Part shown: positions 26,077 through 39,670 of the stretch, in pieces | Numbering within the stretch: the stretch's first letter is position 1 | How the letters are laid out: the number at the start of each line of letters is the position of its first letter | NCBI RefSeq assembly: GCF_001457475.1 | Contig: NZ_LN831029.1 | Coordinates: 1,054,001-1,118,000 of the forward strand | Source of the DNA: Achromobacter xylosoxidans | GTDB taxonomy: Bacteria > Pseudomonadota > Gammaproteobacteria > Burkholderiales > Burkholderiaceae_B | Direction: 5' to 3' | Length of the DNA stretch: 64,000 bases | The notes under the pieces: generated by a model | The model's input: the letters and a program-made list of their open reading frames with translations, nothing else | Databases searched by the model: none | What the model was told of the DNA's origin: nothing | Position numbers and translations under genes: made by a program

Positions 26077-26994
26077 TCAGGCTTTCAAGGCCTCGATGCG
26101 CAGGGTGTCGCCGTCCAGCCGGACCAGCGCGGGCTGGTTGTGCAGCGAGCGGTCGAGCTTGTCTTCCACCACGCGGTACACGCCGGCCACGGCCAGCAGC
26201 TCCGCGTCCAGGTGCGTGGTGAAGATGCGCGCCGACGTGTCGCCGCGCGCGCCGGCCATGGCCTTGCCGCGCAGCGGACCGTACACGTGCACGTTGCCGT
26301 CGGCGATGACCTCGGCGCCCTGGCTTACCATGCCGATCACGACCAGGTCGGTATGGCGCGCGTAGACGCGCTGGCCCGAACGCAGCGGCTTGGTGATGAC
26401 CAGGGCCGATGACGATTGCGGCGCGGCCGGCGTGGGGCTGGGCGCCGATGTGGTGCTGGCGGCGGCGCGCTCGGGCAGCGGCTCGGCGGCCGCCTTGTCG
26501 GCGGGCTTGTCGGTGGCCTTGTCCGCGGATTTATCGGCGGTCTTGTCGGCAGCCTTGTCGACCTGCGCTTCAGCGGCGGGCGTGGGGGCGGGGGCGATCT
26601 CGACGGCGGCGGCCGGCACCGACGGCACCGGCGTGGCGACATCGTTGGGCGGCGCCGTATCGATGACCTGCGCCGGCCGGGCCGCGGGGGTGGACAGCTC
26701 CACCGGCGTCAGGCCGGCGGCGCGGGCCGCGGCCAGGTTGGCGCCCTCGGCCACGACGCCGATGGGGGGCAGGTTGTGCCCGCGCAAGGCCGCGACCAGG
26801 GCGGGCCAGTCGATGGTGTCCTCGACACGGCTGGCGTCGATCACCACGGGCTCGTTCTCGAAGAAGCTGCCCGCGTCCGCCATGCGCTTGGCCAGCGCGG
26901 CGTTCAGGCGTTCGGGATCGGCACTGTGCAGGACCACCCGGATGGCATACAGGGTGGCGCTCTTGAAGTCCAGGGCTAGGGATTCAGTGTTCAT
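26077..26994 (-). CDS. minC: Septum site-determining protein MinC with long Ala/Asp-Lys linker
   Basis: This 305-residue FtsZ antagonist is longer than E. coli MinC (231). The N-terminal domain (about 1-110: [36 protein letters not shown]) binds FtsZ. The C-terminal beta-helix (about 200-305: [20 protein letters not shown]...[17 protein letters not shown]) dimerises and binds MinD. In between lies an unusual Ala/Pro-rich linker with tandem ADK units. The ATG at 26994 is chosen by the conserved N-terminus; upstream in-frame sequence is not family-like. Confidence 0.95.
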   Translation of the reverse strand: MNTESLALDFKSATLYAIRVVLHSADPERLNAALAKRMADAGSFFENEPVVIDASRVEDTIDWPALVAALRGHNLPPIGVVAEGANLAAARAAGLTPVELSTPAARPAQVIDTAPPNDVATPVPSVPAAAVEIAPAPTPAAEAQVDKAADKTADKSADKATDKPADKAAAEPLPERAAASTTSAPSPTPAAPQSSSALVITKPLRSGQRVYARHTDLVVIGMVSQGAEVIADGNVHVYGPLRGKAMAGARGDTSARIFTTHLDAELLAVAGVYRVVEDKLDRSLHNQPALVRLDGDTLRIEALKA

Positions 26995-27104
26995 CTTGAT
27001 CGGGGGCTGGCGGTTCCGGGCGCCTGGAAGGGGCGCGCGCAACCGGCTGCGGAATGTCGGGCATGATAACCCGCCCCGGGCCCGTTCAATCGATTCGGCA
27101 AGGG

Positions 27105-27161
27105 GGAAAAAAACCGGAATCGCGGCGGATGGCGCAGGCGCCGCCGGACGCGGCGCCATCC
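27105..27161 (-). terminator. Likely rho-independent terminator of glnS
   Basis: GGATGGCGC (27127-27135) pairs with GCGCCATCC (27153-27161). Read on the minus strand it is followed about ten bases later by a seven-T run, 50-100 bases after the glnS stop. Confidence 0.55.
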
Positions 27162-27211
27162 GGCGGGTCTTTCATGCGGGTCCCGGCCCTGGCAGCCGGT
27201 CCCGCCGACGA

Positions 27212-28978
<1,767 letters not shown>

Positions 28979-29114
28979 TCTTGAAAGAATAGGAAAAAGC
29001 AGCGACAAAGCGTCAATTTTGCCACGTTCCCGGGACAAGCCATTTTTGGCTCGCTGCAAGCGGTTTCAAACTGGCCCCCATTGTCATGTAACTGGCTCTA
29101 CACTACGGGCCATC

Positions 29115-30458
29115 ATGGATATTTCCACTCTTTCATTGGCCCGCGCGCAATTCGTGGCCAGCCTGAGCTTCCTGGCGTTGTTTCTCGCCGTGGCCCTGGC
29201 GCTTGCGTGGGTCCTGCTGTTCTTCAAACTCCGGGCCCGGTTCTCGGGCCTGGGCGGCTGGACCGCCGCCTACCGCTTCTGGGTCCGCATCTTCGCCCTG
29301 TCGTTCGTGCTGACCCTGGCCGCCTGTGTACCGGTGCTGATCCAGCTTGGCAGCCTGTGGTCCGGCCTGATGGACAAGATCGGCAACGTTGCCGGTCCCC
29401 TGCTGGGCTACGGCATCCTGTCGGTCTTCATCCTCAAGTCGTGCTTCCTGGGCGTCATGCTGTTCGGCCAGCGCCGCGTGTCCGACGGCGCCCATACCCT
29501 GGCGGTGCTGATGGTGGCGGTGGGGCAACTGGTGGCGCTGTTCTGGGTGCTGGCGCTGCAATCCTGGATGCAGACGCCTGATGGCGCGGTGCTGGTCGAT
29601 GGCCGCTACCAGGTCTACGACTGGACCGCAGTGGTATTGAACCCCTCCGTCGGCTGGCGCATGGCCGTGGTGGTGGTGGGATCGGCCCTCGCCGCCGCCT
29701 TCCTGATGATGGGCGTGACCGCGCTGCAGGCATTACGCCGCCCGCTGGGCGATGGCGAACGCGCCACCTTCAAGACCGGCCTGGTGATTGCCGCCCTGGC
29801 CGCGGTGCTGCAGGTGCCGGTGGCGACCGGCGCCGGCCAGATGGTGGCCAAGTACCAGCCCGCCAAGGCCGCGGCCGCCGCGGGCTATTGGGAAAGCGGC
29901 AGCGAACCGCGCCTGGTTCTGTTCGGCTGGCCGGACGCCCGCGCCCATGCCAACGTGGCCGACTGGACCTGGAACAACGCCGGCGGCATGTGGCTGCATC
30001 GCAATGACGACGGCACCTATCTCGGCCTGGACAAGTATTCGGGCATGCTGCCGCCGGTCGCGCTGACCTTCTGGTCGCTGCGGGTCGCGGCCGGGCTGGG
30101 CCTGTTGATGCTGGCCGTCTCCTGGATCACCTTCCTCTGGACCTGGCGCCGCGGCCTGGACGTCTCGGTGCTGCCGCAATGGTGGCAGCGCGTGCTCTGC
30201 GGCATGATGTTCTCGGGCGGTATCGCCGTGGTGGCCAGCTGGTGGGTCTCGGTGATCGGCCTGCAGCCCTTCGTCGTCAACGGCACCGTCACCCAAACCG
30301 AGGTGCTGGGCACCATGTCCTCCAGCACCGTGCTGTATGGGCTGGTCGGCTATGGCGTGTTGTATGCGCTGCTGCTGGCGGCGTTTGCCGGCATGCTGTT
30401 CCACGCGGCCCGCTACGGCGTGGTGCCGGTGCGCAAACTGGGCGGAGGCACGCCATGA
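29115..30458 (+). CDS. Cytochrome bd oxidase subunit I homologue lacking canonical heme ligands
   Basis: This 447-residue membrane protein has about nine transmembrane helices and recognisable CydA/CioA landmarks: ARAQF near the N-terminus, YRFWVRIFALSF, LQSWMQTP, LNPS and the short CIO-type Q-loop with YQPAKAAAAAGYWES. By hand alignment to E. coli CydA the heme ligands are gone: His19 is Leu20, His186 is Val185 and Met393 is Arg323. Glu99 and Glu107 of the proton path are Tyr/Leu-Lys. It therefore probably cannot bind the b558/b595/d hemes normally. The ATG at 29115 fits the family start. The cydB-like gene overlaps by four bases. Function unknown. Confidence 0.75.
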   Translation: MDISTLSLARAQFVASLSFLALFLAVALALAWVLLFFKLRARFSGLGGWTAAYRFWVRIFALSFVLTLAACVPVLIQLGSLWSGLMDKIGNVAGPLLGYGILSVFILKSCFLGVMLFGQRRVSDGAHTLAVLMVAVGQLVALFWVLALQSWMQTPDGAVLVDGRYQVYDWTAVVLNPSVGWRMAVVVVGSALAAAFLMMGVTALQALRRPLGDGERATFKTGLVIAALAAVLQVPVATGAGQMVAKYQPAKAAAAAGYWESGSEPRLVLFGWPDARAHANVADWTWNNAGGMWLHRNDDGTYLGLDKYSGMLPPVALTFWSLRVAAGLGLLMLAVSWITFLWTWRRGLDVSVLPQWWQRVLCGMMFSGGIAVVASWWVSVIGLQPFVVNGTVTQTEVLGTMSSSTVLYGLVGYGVLYALLLAAFAGMLFHAARYGVVPVRKLGGGTP

Positions 30459-31510
30459 TCGCCATGCTGGCCGCTTCGCAGGGGTTGAGCCCCGATGATC
30501 CTTCCTTCTGGATGCCGCTGGCGTTCATGGGCCTGCTGTTCGTCGTCATCGCCGCCGGCGTGGTGCTGGACGGCTTCGACCTGGGCGTGGGCATCCTGCT
30601 GCAGCTGGCGCCCGAACAGGAGCGCGGCCGCATGATGAGCCTGCTGAGTCCCTGGCGCGACGCCAACGAGTTCTGGCTGTTGCTGGGCATGGGCCTGTTC
30701 GCTTCCGCGTTTCCGTTCGCCTGGGGCGCGGTGCTGGGCAAGCTGTACGGGCCGCTCACCTTCATGGTGTTGGGCGTGGTGTTGCGCAGCGTGGCCTTCG
30801 AGTTCCGCATCCGCGCCCGCAACGAGGCCAAGCCGCGCTGGATCTTCGCCTTCTGGGCCGGGTCGCTGATGACCGCTTTCGGCCAGGGCATGCTGCTCGG
30901 TCGCATCGCCACCGGCTACCAATCCGACGCCGGCTATGGCTGGTTCGCGCTGTTCGTCGGCCTGTGCGCCGTGGCCGCCTATGTGCTGCTGGGCGCGTCC
31001 TGGCTGGTGATGCGGGTCGACGGCGACCTGCAGCGCCGCGCCGCCAACTGGGCGCGCCATGCGATCCGCTGGACCGCGGTCGGCATGGTGGCCATTGCCG
31101 TCACGCTGGGCCTGGCCAACGCCGGCATCTTCTACAAGTGGAGCAACATCGCCCACCTGAGCCTGGCGGCCACGGTATGGGTGCTGATGCTGGCGGGCTT
31201 CGTGGCCGCCGAAATGCTGCTGGCGCGACTGCCGGGCCGCGCCGACCGCTTCAGCTGGCTGCCGTTCGTGCTGTGCGTGGCGCTGTTCCTGCTGATGCTG
31301 AGCGGGCTGGCCTACAGCCTGTTCCCCTTCCTGATCCTGGACGACATGACGCTCTGGGACGGCGCCGGCGCGCTGGGCTCGATGCGGCTGGTGATGGCCG
31401 GAGCGGTGGTGGGGATACCGGTGGTGCTGGTGTTCAACATCCTGGCCTACCGCTCGGTGTTCGGCAAGGAGCGCGCGCCCGTGCCGCTGTTGCCGCCGCC
31501 GTCGCCCTGA
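30455..31510 (+). CDS. Cytochrome bd oxidase subunit II-like protein
   Basis: This 351-residue CydB/CioB-like membrane protein has about eight or nine transmembrane helices. The family motif VVLDGFDLGVGIL is near residue 40, followed by DANEFWLLLGMGLFASAFPFAWGAVL and LRSVAFEFRIR. Its start overlaps the subunit I stop (ATGA). In normal oxidases subunit II binds no heme but stabilises the heterodimer. Conservation of its motifs contrasts with the degraded heme sites of its partner and argues that the pair is retained for some membrane function. The tail is Pro-rich (PVPLLPPPSP). Confidence 0.82.
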   Translation: MIAMLAASQGLSPDDPSFWMPLAFMGLLFVVIAAGVVLDGFDLGVGILLQLAPEQERGRMMSLLSPWRDANEFWLLLGMGLFASAFPFAWGAVLGKLYGPLTFMVLGVVLRSVAFEFRIRARNEAKPRWIFAFWAGSLMTAFGQGMLLGRIATGYQSDAGYGWFALFVGLCAVAAYVLLGASWLVMRVDGDLQRRAANWARHAIRWTAVGMVAIAVTLGLANAGIFYKWSNIAHLSLAATVWVLMLAGFVAAEMLLARLPGRADRFSWLPFVLCVALFLLMLSGLAYSLFPFLILDDMTLWDGAGALGSMRLVMAGAVVGIPVVLVFNILAYRSVFGKERAPVPLLPPPSP

Positions 31511-31621
31511 GGTCCGAGGCGGCAGGCGCCGGCGGATGGCCATGTCATCCGCCGTGCCGGGCCGCCCTGGTCGGCCACCCCGGCCGCTCCGGTCGCGGCT
31601 CCCGGGAGCGGGGGCCCGGCG

Positions 31622-33451
<1,830 letters not shown>

Positions 33452-33544
33452 GGGGGTAGGCGGTGAGCATCATGGCAGGGATTTTAAGCCGCAAATCGGA
33501 CCGCCCGGGCGCGGGCGGACATTTCCGTCCGTGGGCGGGCCGGC

Positions 33545-34849
33545 TCACCAGCTCAGCCAGGTGCCGCGCATGAAGGTGTCGACCGGCATGCTGAGATTGG
33601 CGCGCCATTCATAATTGCCGGAGATGATGTCGCGGTCGGCCCCCACCGCCAGCTTGACCTTGGGCGCCACGAACATGCTGTGCGACAGGCCGAGCCGCTG
33701 CTCGGCCAGCGCCGACCCTTCATGCAGGCCGGAATAGGTGCCACTGAGCGTGCCCCAGCCGGTGATCGGCACGCCGGCGGTCAGGGTGTTGCGGGTCTGC
33801 GGCGCCGCGGCCACGCCACCGGAATAGGTGGACAGGTCGCCGAAGCCGGCGCCGATCTGTTCGTTGGTGTAGCCCAGGTTGACCGCGTCGGCCACGTCCA
33901 CGCTGTAGCCGAAGCGGTAGCGCCAGGCGCTGGCCGCATCGAACGAGCTCTGGGTGGCTCCCGCCTGGAACGTGCCGTACTCGCCCGCGGTGTAGGTGGT
34001 GCCCATGCCCCGGGTGGTCAGGGATGGCGCGCTCTGCATCTGGCCCTCCAGCGTCAGCACCGGCGTCAGCCCGTAGCGCACGGTGCTGTTGCCGACCGAG
34101 GCGCCGTAGTCGACCGCGCCGGAAGTGGCGGATGGGTCCATGCGGTTGAGCCGCCCGAGCGACGACGAATAGCCAAAAGTGCCTTCCGCCAGCGGCGCCG
34201 TGGTGCTTTGCAGGTTGGATATCTGCAACCCGCCCACCGGCGCGCTGCTGCCCCAGGTGGGGGCATTGGCGCTGATGTTGCCCACCGCGAACGACGGACC
34301 GCCGGTATTGCGGTAGATCCAGTTGCGGTCGCCGCCATAGCGCAGGCCGTCCTGGCCGCTGACCGAGGCGAACCAGGGGCGGCTTGGCCGCGACACGCCG
34401 GAGATCACCACCACCGGCACTCTTGGTATGTCCCCGTTTTCCAGGTCAAACGAGTAGCTGGGGGCGTCGGTCGACGCCGTGGCGGCCTGGGTGTCTTCGC
34501 AAGCCAGCGGGCCCGTGGCGGCGTCTCCGGACAGGGTCGAACCCGTCCCCGGTATGGCTTCGGCGCCGCCTCCGGCCACGCTGGTGTCCATGGCCGGTTC
34601 GCTGGTCTGCAGGTCGCAGGGCGTCGGATCCAGCGGCACCGCCCGTGACGCCATCGACGGCGCCGGCCGCACCGGTATCGGCTGCACCGGCGCCAGCACG
34701 CCGATACCGCGCGCGACGTAGGCCGGAGCCGACGGGGAGGAAGAGGGCGCAGCGGGCGTGCCGCCAAACGCCGGCATCAACGGGCAGGCCAGGCCAGCCG
34801 TCAACGCCGAGTGCAGCAGCCGCCTGCGCCAGGATGCAGGGGCGACCAT
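33545..34849 (-). CDS. Putative secreted outer-membrane beta-barrel protein (usher-like pattern)
   Basis: This is a 434-residue orphan. It starts with a signal peptide (MVAPASWRRRLLHSALTAGLACPLMPAFG) followed by about 120 Ser/Pro/Ala/Thr-rich residues with Cys-containing segments. From about residue 150 the chain is a series of alternating beta-strands with Gly/Tyr/Thr turns (RYGLTPVLTLEGQMQ, GEYGTFQAGATQSSFD, RYRFGYSVDVADAVNLGY), ending in WLSW. The strand pattern resembles the barrel of fimbrial ushers, but no chaperone, pilin or full usher domains are present. A GTG at 34909 would extend the N-terminus; the ATG at 34849 gives a better signal peptide. Function unknown. Confidence 0.65.
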   Translation of the reverse strand: MVAPASWRRRLLHSALTAGLACPLMPAFGGTPAAPSSSPSAPAYVARGIGVLAPVQPIPVRPAPSMASRAVPLDPTPCDLQTSEPAMDTSVAGGGAEAIPGTGSTLSGDAATGPLACEDTQAATASTDAPSYSFDLENGDIPRVPVVVISGVSRPSRPWFASVSGQDGLRYGGDRNWIYRNTGGPSFAVGNISANAPTWGSSAPVGGLQISNLQSTTAPLAEGTFGYSSSLGRLNRMDPSATSGAVDYGASVGNSTVRYGLTPVLTLEGQMQSAPSLTTRGMGTTYTAGEYGTFQAGATQSSFDAASAWRYRFGYSVDVADAVNLGYTNEQIGAGFGDLSTYSGGVAAAPQTRNTLTAGVPITGWGTLSGTYSGLHEGSALAEQRLGLSHSMFVAPKVKLAVGADRDIISGNYEWRANLSMPVDTFMRGTWLSW

Positions 34850-35071
34850 AACCGACAGTGTAAAAAGGGGGCGTTGCCCCTGCTGTAAACGATCTTTAGC
34901 AAACCGCACCAGCGTATGCGGGGCAATGGCGATATTTTAGGGCCAGTCCTGTCCGGCGGGTGACGCTGGCGCCAACGGGCCGGCATCGCCGGCAAACATC
35001 GTGCAACAGGTATATTTCAGATGATTTCCCGGCTCTTGCCGCCGCGGGCGGACGGCTCCACTATGGCATCC

Positions 35072-35773
35072 ATGGACAATCACCACACCAAGCTGCTGGT
35101 CGTCGACGACGATCCGGCCTTGCGCCAGTTGCTGGCCGACTACCTGAACCGTCACGGCTATGACACGCTGCTGGCGCCCGACGCCAGCGACCTGCCGTCG
35201 CGCATCACCCGCTACGCGCCCGACCTGCTGGTGCTGGACCGCATGCTGCCGGGCGGGGACGGCGCCGATGCCTGTCGCCGCCTGCGCGAGCAGGGCGAGG
35301 ACATCCCCGTCATCCTGCTGACCGCCCGCGACGAGGCCGTCGACCGCATCATCGGCCTGGAGGCCGGCGCCGACGACTACGTCGGCAAGCCCTTCGATCC
35401 CCGCGAGCTGCTGGCCCGCATCGAAGCCGTGCTGCGCCGCAAGCGCGGCCCCTCGGCCCTCACCAAGGACGCGCCGGTCGCGTTCGGCCCGTTCCTGTTC
35501 GATCCGTCCACCCGCCAGCTGTCGCGCGACGGCACGGTGGTCAAGCTCACGGGCGGCGAAATCAACCTGCTCGAAGCGCTGGTGCGCAACGCCGGCAAGC
35601 CGCTGTCGCGTGAACGCCTGCTGGCGCTGGCGCGCGACGATGACGCCGGCGAACGTAACGACCGCGCCATCGACATCGCCATCCTGCGCCTGCGCCGCGT
35701 CATCGAGGACGATCCCAAGCAACCCCGCTGGATCCAGACCGTCTGGGGCATCGGCTACCGGTTCTCGCCCTGA
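35072..35773 (+). CDS. OmpR-family response regulator
   Basis: This 233-residue two-domain regulator has a receiver with the acidic pocket VDDD (11-14), phospho-acceptor Asp56 (LLVLDRMLP), and Thr/Lys switch residues (LLTARDE, VGKPFDP). The C-terminal winged helix (about 130-233) includes LTGGEINLLEALVRNAGK and DRAIDIAILRLRRVIEDD, ending WGIGYRFSP. The start is ambiguous: ATG at 35072, 35063 or 35021 are in frame and none has a strong ribosome site; I chose the one just before the receiver. The stop overlaps the kinase start (TGATG). DNA targets unknown. Confidence 0.92.
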   Translation: MDNHHTKLLVVDDDPALRQLLADYLNRHGYDTLLAPDASDLPSRITRYAPDLLVLDRMLPGGDGADACRRLREQGEDIPVILLTARDEAVDRIIGLEAGADDYVGKPFDPRELLARIEAVLRRKRGPSALTKDAPVAFGPFLFDPSTRQLSRDGTVVKLTGGEINLLEALVRNAGKPLSRERLLALARDDDAGERNDRAIDIAILRLRRVIEDDPKQPRWIQTVWGIGYRFSP

Positions 35774-37320
35774 TGCGCTTCTCCGCCAGTTCCCTGGTGC
35801 CGCGCTCGCTGCGGGCGCGGCTGATCCTGCTGATCCTCGGGTCGGTGCTGCTGACGCAGGCGGCCACGCTGGTCACGGTTTCGTACTTCCGCCACAAGTT
35901 CATGGAAGACGTGGCCATCGGCTACATCACCACCACCATCCGCACCCTGCGCGCCGCCGTGTCGCAGGTCCCCGCCGAAGACCGCGCCGATTTCGTGCGC
36001 GCGGCCTCGCAGAACCAATGGCGCCTGTGGTCGCGGGTGCTGCCGGCCGAAGCCAAGCTGCAGCGTTTCAACGGCCGCCGCCCGCCGCCGCGCGGCACGC
36101 AACGGCCACCGCCGCCGCCGCCACCGCCGAGCGCGCAGATCCAGGGCCCGCCACTGCCGCCGGAGATGCGCGACGAACACGAAGTCGAACAGGAGCGGGC
36201 CGAGCGCGAACGCCAGCGCGAGCATGAAGAACACATGCGCCGCTACAAGCCCGAACCCGACGATATCCGGCGCGATCTGAAGGGGCTGGTGCAGCAGCTG
36301 AACGAACGCCTGAACGACGGCACCCGGGTGGCGCTGTCGCGCGGCCCCACGCCCGAGATCTTCATCTCGCTGGCGCCCAATCCGGCCAGCGAGGACGCGC
36401 CGCGCCTGCGCGAATGGCTGGTGATCCCGCTGGACCGCCTCGACCCGCCCGTGGCCACGCCGCTGATCGCCGCCTGGCTGGGCGGGCTGGGGCTGCTGCT
36501 GTTGCTGGCGGTGGGGTTCTCCTGGCACATCACGCGTCCCATCACCCGCCTGGCCGACGCCGCCGACCGCCTGGCCGCCGGCCAGCCGCAACGGGTCGAA
36601 CCTTCAGGTCCGCACGAAACCCGTGTGCTGGGCGAGCGCTTCAACGCCATGCTGGATGCGCTGGCCGAATCCGACTCGGTGCGCCGCACGCTGCTGTCGG
36701 GCCTGCCGCACGACCTGAAGGGGCCGCTATCGCGCATGTGGCTGCGCATTGAGCTGGCCGACGATTCGGCCCTGAAGGAGGGCCTGCGCACCGACCTGCA
36801 GGACATGCAGCACATGGTCGACCAGTTCATCGGCTTCGTGCGCGGCACCGATCCCGCGGCCTACCGCTACGCGTCGATGGTGCTGCCCGATTGGCTCACC
36901 GAGCGCGTCAACGCCTGGCGCGGCGCGGGCACCGACATCCACCTCAAGACGGCCGACAGCGACGACGCCCTGGTGGTGCAGGGCGATGCCGTCGCGCTGG
37001 GCCGCCTGCTCGACAACCTGATCGGCAATGCCCTCAACCACGGCGCGCCGCCGGTTGACGTCAGCCTGCGGCGCGAAGGCCGCCAGGCGGTGCTGGACGT
37101 GGCGGACCACGGCCCCGGCATCGTGCCGGAACGCCGCCAGGAAGCGCTGCGTCCGTTCAGCCGCCTGGACGATGCCCGGACCCGTACCGGCAGCGTCGGC
37201 CTGGGGCTGGCGCTGGCCGAAGCCATCGCCCGCGCCCATGGCGGCTCGCTGGAGTTGCTGCAGGCCGAGTCCGGAGGCCTGTGCGTGCGGGTCAAGCTGC
37301 CGGTGGCGGAAGGCGCCTGA
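35773..37320 (+). CDS. EnvZ-type sensor histidine kinase with proline-rich periplasmic domain
   Basis: This 515-residue membrane kinase has TM1 at about 17-37, a periplasmic domain to about 225 and TM2 at 230-250, then HAMP ([19 protein letters not shown]), the H-box [14 protein letters not shown] with phospho-acceptor His313, N-box [10 protein letters not shown] and G-boxes ([18 protein letters not shown]). The periplasmic domain is odd: [10 protein letters not shown], eight prolines in a row at 112-119, then a charged Glu/Arg/His helix around 131-157. It phosphorylates the OmpR-type regulator encoded upstream. The signal is unknown; the architecture resembles EnvZ/RisS-like kinases of betaproteobacteria. 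Confidence 0.92.
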   Translation: MRFSASSLVPRSLRARLILLILGSVLLTQAATLVTVSYFRHKFMEDVAIGYITTTIRTLRAAVSQVPAEDRADFVRAASQNQWRLWSRVLPAEAKLQRFNGRRPPPRGTQRPPPPPPPPSAQIQGPPLPPEMRDEHEVEQERAERERQREHEEHMRRYKPEPDDIRRDLKGLVQQLNERLNDGTRVALSRGPTPEIFISLAPNPASEDAPRLREWLVIPLDRLDPPVATPLIAAWLGGLGLLLLLAVGFSWHITRPITRLADAADRLAAGQPQRVEPSGPHETRVLGERFNAMLDALAESDSVRRTLLSGLPHDLKGPLSRMWLRIELADDSALKEGLRTDLQDMQHMVDQFIGFVRGTDPAAYRYASMVLPDWLTERVNAWRGAGTDIHLKTADSDDALVVQGDAVALGRLLDNLIGNALNHGAPPVDVSLRREGRQAVLDVADHGPGIVPERRQEALRPFSRLDDARTRTGSVGLGLALAEAIARAHGGSLELLQAESGGLCVRVKLPVAEGA

Positions 37321-37423
37321 CCCCGCCCCCGCCAGGGCGTGGCGGGGCGGAATCCGGTCCCGGGGGGGCGGTGGTTACGGTACGATGCAGCATCCCGCTC
37401 AGTATCCAGTCGTTTTCCGCACC

Positions 37424-38497
37424 ATGGCCATCCAGTCCGATTCGCTTTCCTCCCGTCCCGACGCGCCTCGCATCGTGGCGCCCCAGCCGGCGTCGCCCAA
37501 CGAGGAGTCGATCGAACGCGCCCTGCGCCCCAAGGCGCTGGAGGAATATGTCGGCCAGCAGCGCGCCCGTGAACAACTCGAGATCTTCATCGCCGCCGCC
37601 CGCAAGCGCGGCGAAGCGCTCGACCACGTGCTGCTGTTCGGTCCGCCCGGATTGGGCAAGACCACCCTGGCCCACATCATCGCCCACGAAATGGGCGTGC
37701 AATTGCGCCAGACTTCCGGCCCCGTCCTGGAACGCCCGGGCGACCTGGCGGCGCTGCTGACCAACCTGGAAAAGAACGACGTCCTGTTCATCGACGAAAT
37801 CCACCGCCTGTCGCCCGTGGTCGAGGAAATCCTCTACCCGGCGCTGGAGGACTTCCAGATCGACATCCTGATCGGCGAAGGTCCGGCCGCGCGCAGCGTC
37901 AAGCTCGACCTGCAACCGTTCACGCTGGTCGGCGCCACCACCCGCGCCGGCATGCTGACCAACCCGCTGCGCGACCGCTTCGGCATCGTGTCGCGGCTGG
38001 AGTTCTACAACGCCGACGACCTCGGCCGCATCGTCACCCGCAGCGCCGGCCTGCTCAATGCGGTCATCACGCCGGATGGCGCTGCCGAAGTGGCGCGCCG
38101 CGCCCGCGGCACGCCGCGTATCGCCAACCGCCTGCTGCGGCGCGTGCGCGATTACGCCGAGGTCAAGGCCGGCGGCACCATCGACGCCGATGTCGCCGGC
38201 CGCGCGCTGGCCATGCTGGAAGTCGATCCGCAAGGCCTGGACCTGATGGACCGCAAGCTGCTCGAGGCCATCATCCACAAGTTCGACGGCGGCCCGGTCG
38301 GCGTCGACAGCCTGGCCGCGGCCATTGGCGAAGAGCGCGACACCATCGAGGACGTGATCGAGCCCTACCTGATCCAGCACGGCTACCTGCAGCGCACGCC
38401 GCGTGGCCGCACGGCCACCCTGACCACCTGGCGCCACCTGGGCCTGACGCCGCCCGCCGGCGCCGCCAGCACCAGCGGCGAGCTGTTCGGCAAGTAA
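37424..38497 (+). CDS. ruvB: Holliday junction branch migration ATPase RuvB
   Basis: This 357-residue AAA+ motor has Walker [12 protein letters not shown], Walker [10 protein letters not shown], sensor region [19 protein letters not shown] and the C-terminal winged helix ([17 protein letters not shown]). RuvB hexamers pump DNA through RuvA-bound Holliday junctions. The ATG at 37424 gives the family N-terminus; a longer upstream frame runs through the kinase gene and is rejected. It is on the plus strand, about 2.2 kb from ruvA, which is encoded with ruvC on the other strand. Confidence 0.97.
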   Translation: MAIQSDSLSSRPDAPRIVAPQPASPNEESIERALRPKALEEYVGQQRAREQLEIFIAAARKRGEALDHVLLFGPPGLGKTTLAHIIAHEMGVQLRQTSGPVLERPGDLAALLTNLEKNDVLFIDEIHRLSPVVEEILYPALEDFQIDILIGEGPAARSVKLDLQPFTLVGATTRAGMLTNPLRDRFGIVSRLEFYNADDLGRIVTRSAGLLNAVITPDGAAEVARRARGTPRIANRLLRRVRDYAEVKAGGTIDADVAGRALAMLEVDPQGLDLMDRKLLEAIIHKFDGGPVGVDSLAAAIGEERDTIEDVIEPYLIQHGYLQRTPRGRTATLTTWRHLGLTPPAGAASTSGELFGK

Positions 38498-38591
38498 ACC
38501 GTCCGGGCGTGGCGGCGGCGGGAACGCCGCCACGGGTTTATGATCCGGAGGTTTCGCTTCCGACTCTTTCCGCGTTCAAAGGACTGTTTCC

Positions 38592-39557
38592 ATGTTGCCC
38601 GAACTGCCCACTTTCGACGATGTCGCGCGCGCCAGCGAGCGCCTGGCCGGCCACGCGCACCGCACGCCGGTGCTGACCTCGACCACGGCCGATGCCATCG
38701 CCGGCGCCTCGCTGTTCTTCAAGTGCGAGAACTTCCAGCGCATGGGGGCGTTCAAGTTCCGCGGCGGCTTCAACGCCATCGCGCGCCTGACGCCCGAGCA
38801 GCGCGCCGCCGGCGTGGTCACGTTCTCGTCGGGCAACCACGCGCAGGCGATCGCGCTGGCCTCCAAGCTGCAGGGCGTCAAGGCCACCATCATCATGCCG
38901 CTGGACGCGCCGGCGGCCAAGCGCGCCGCTACCGAAGGCTATGGCGGCCAGATCGTCACCTACGACCGCTACACCGAAGATCGCGAAGAGATCGCGCGCC
39001 GCATTCAGGCCGAGACCGGCGCCACGCTGATCCCGCCCTACGACCACGAGGACGTGATCGCGGGGCAGGGCACCGCGGCCAAGGAACTGTTCGAGGACGT
39101 CGGCGAATTGGATTACCTGTTCGTGTGCCTGGGCGGCGGCGGCCTGCTGTCGGGGTCGGCGCTGTCGGCGTACGCGCTCAGCCCGCGCTGCCTGGTCTAC
39201 GGCGTCGAGCCCGAGGCCGGCAACGACGGCCAGCAATCGCTGCGCAAGGGCGAAGTCGTTCGCATCCCCGCGCCCAAGACCCTGGCCGACGGCGCCGCCA
39301 CCACCCACCTGGGCCACCTGACCTTCCCGCTCATCCAGAAGCACGTGCGCGACATCGTCACGGTGACGGATGACCAGCTGGTCTCGACCATGAAGTTCTT
39401 CGCCGAGCGCATGAAGATGGTGGTGGAACCGACCGGCTGCCTGTCGTCCGCGGCCGTGCTGCAGGGCGTGGTGCCGGTGCGCGGCGCGCGCGTCGGCGTG
39501 ATCATCAGCGGCGGCAACGTCGACCTTCCGGCCTACGGCAAGTTGCTGGCAAGCTGA
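38592..39557 (+). CDS. Serine/threonine dehydratase-like PLP enzyme (possibly 3-hydroxyaspartate ammonia-lyase)
   Basis: This 321-residue fold-type II PLP enzyme has the cofactor Lys in GAFKFRGG (about 50-57), substrate loop SSGNHAQA, and phosphate-binding GGGGLLSG. It lacks the C-terminal ACT domain of biosynthetic IlvA. Length and motifs match catabolic threonine dehydratase, serine racemase and threo-3-hydroxyaspartate dehydratase, which cannot be separated by eye. It would convert a hydroxy-amino acid to the keto acid and ammonia. No operon partner is evident; 94 bases separate it from ruvB. Confidence 0.9.
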   Translation: MLPELPTFDDVARASERLAGHAHRTPVLTSTTADAIAGASLFFKCENFQRMGAFKFRGGFNAIARLTPEQRAAGVVTFSSGNHAQAIALASKLQGVKATIIMPLDAPAAKRAATEGYGGQIVTYDRYTEDREEIARRIQAETGATLIPPYDHEDVIAGQGTAAKELFEDVGELDYLFVCLGGGGLLSGSALSAYALSPRCLVYGVEPEAGNDGQQSLRKGEVVRIPAPKTLADGAATTHLGHLTFPLIQKHVRDIVTVTDDQLVSTMKFFAERMKMVVEPTGCLSSAAVLQGVVPVRGARVGVIISGGNVDLPAYGKLLAS

Positions 39558-39670
39558 GGGTCGGCGCCGGGCGTCGGCGGGATATCGTCCGGCGCTTTGG
39601 CCGCGCGCTTGCGGATGCGGCCCGTGCAGGGCAGAATCGGGCCTGAATCCTGAAGAACAGGGGCTGCTCC

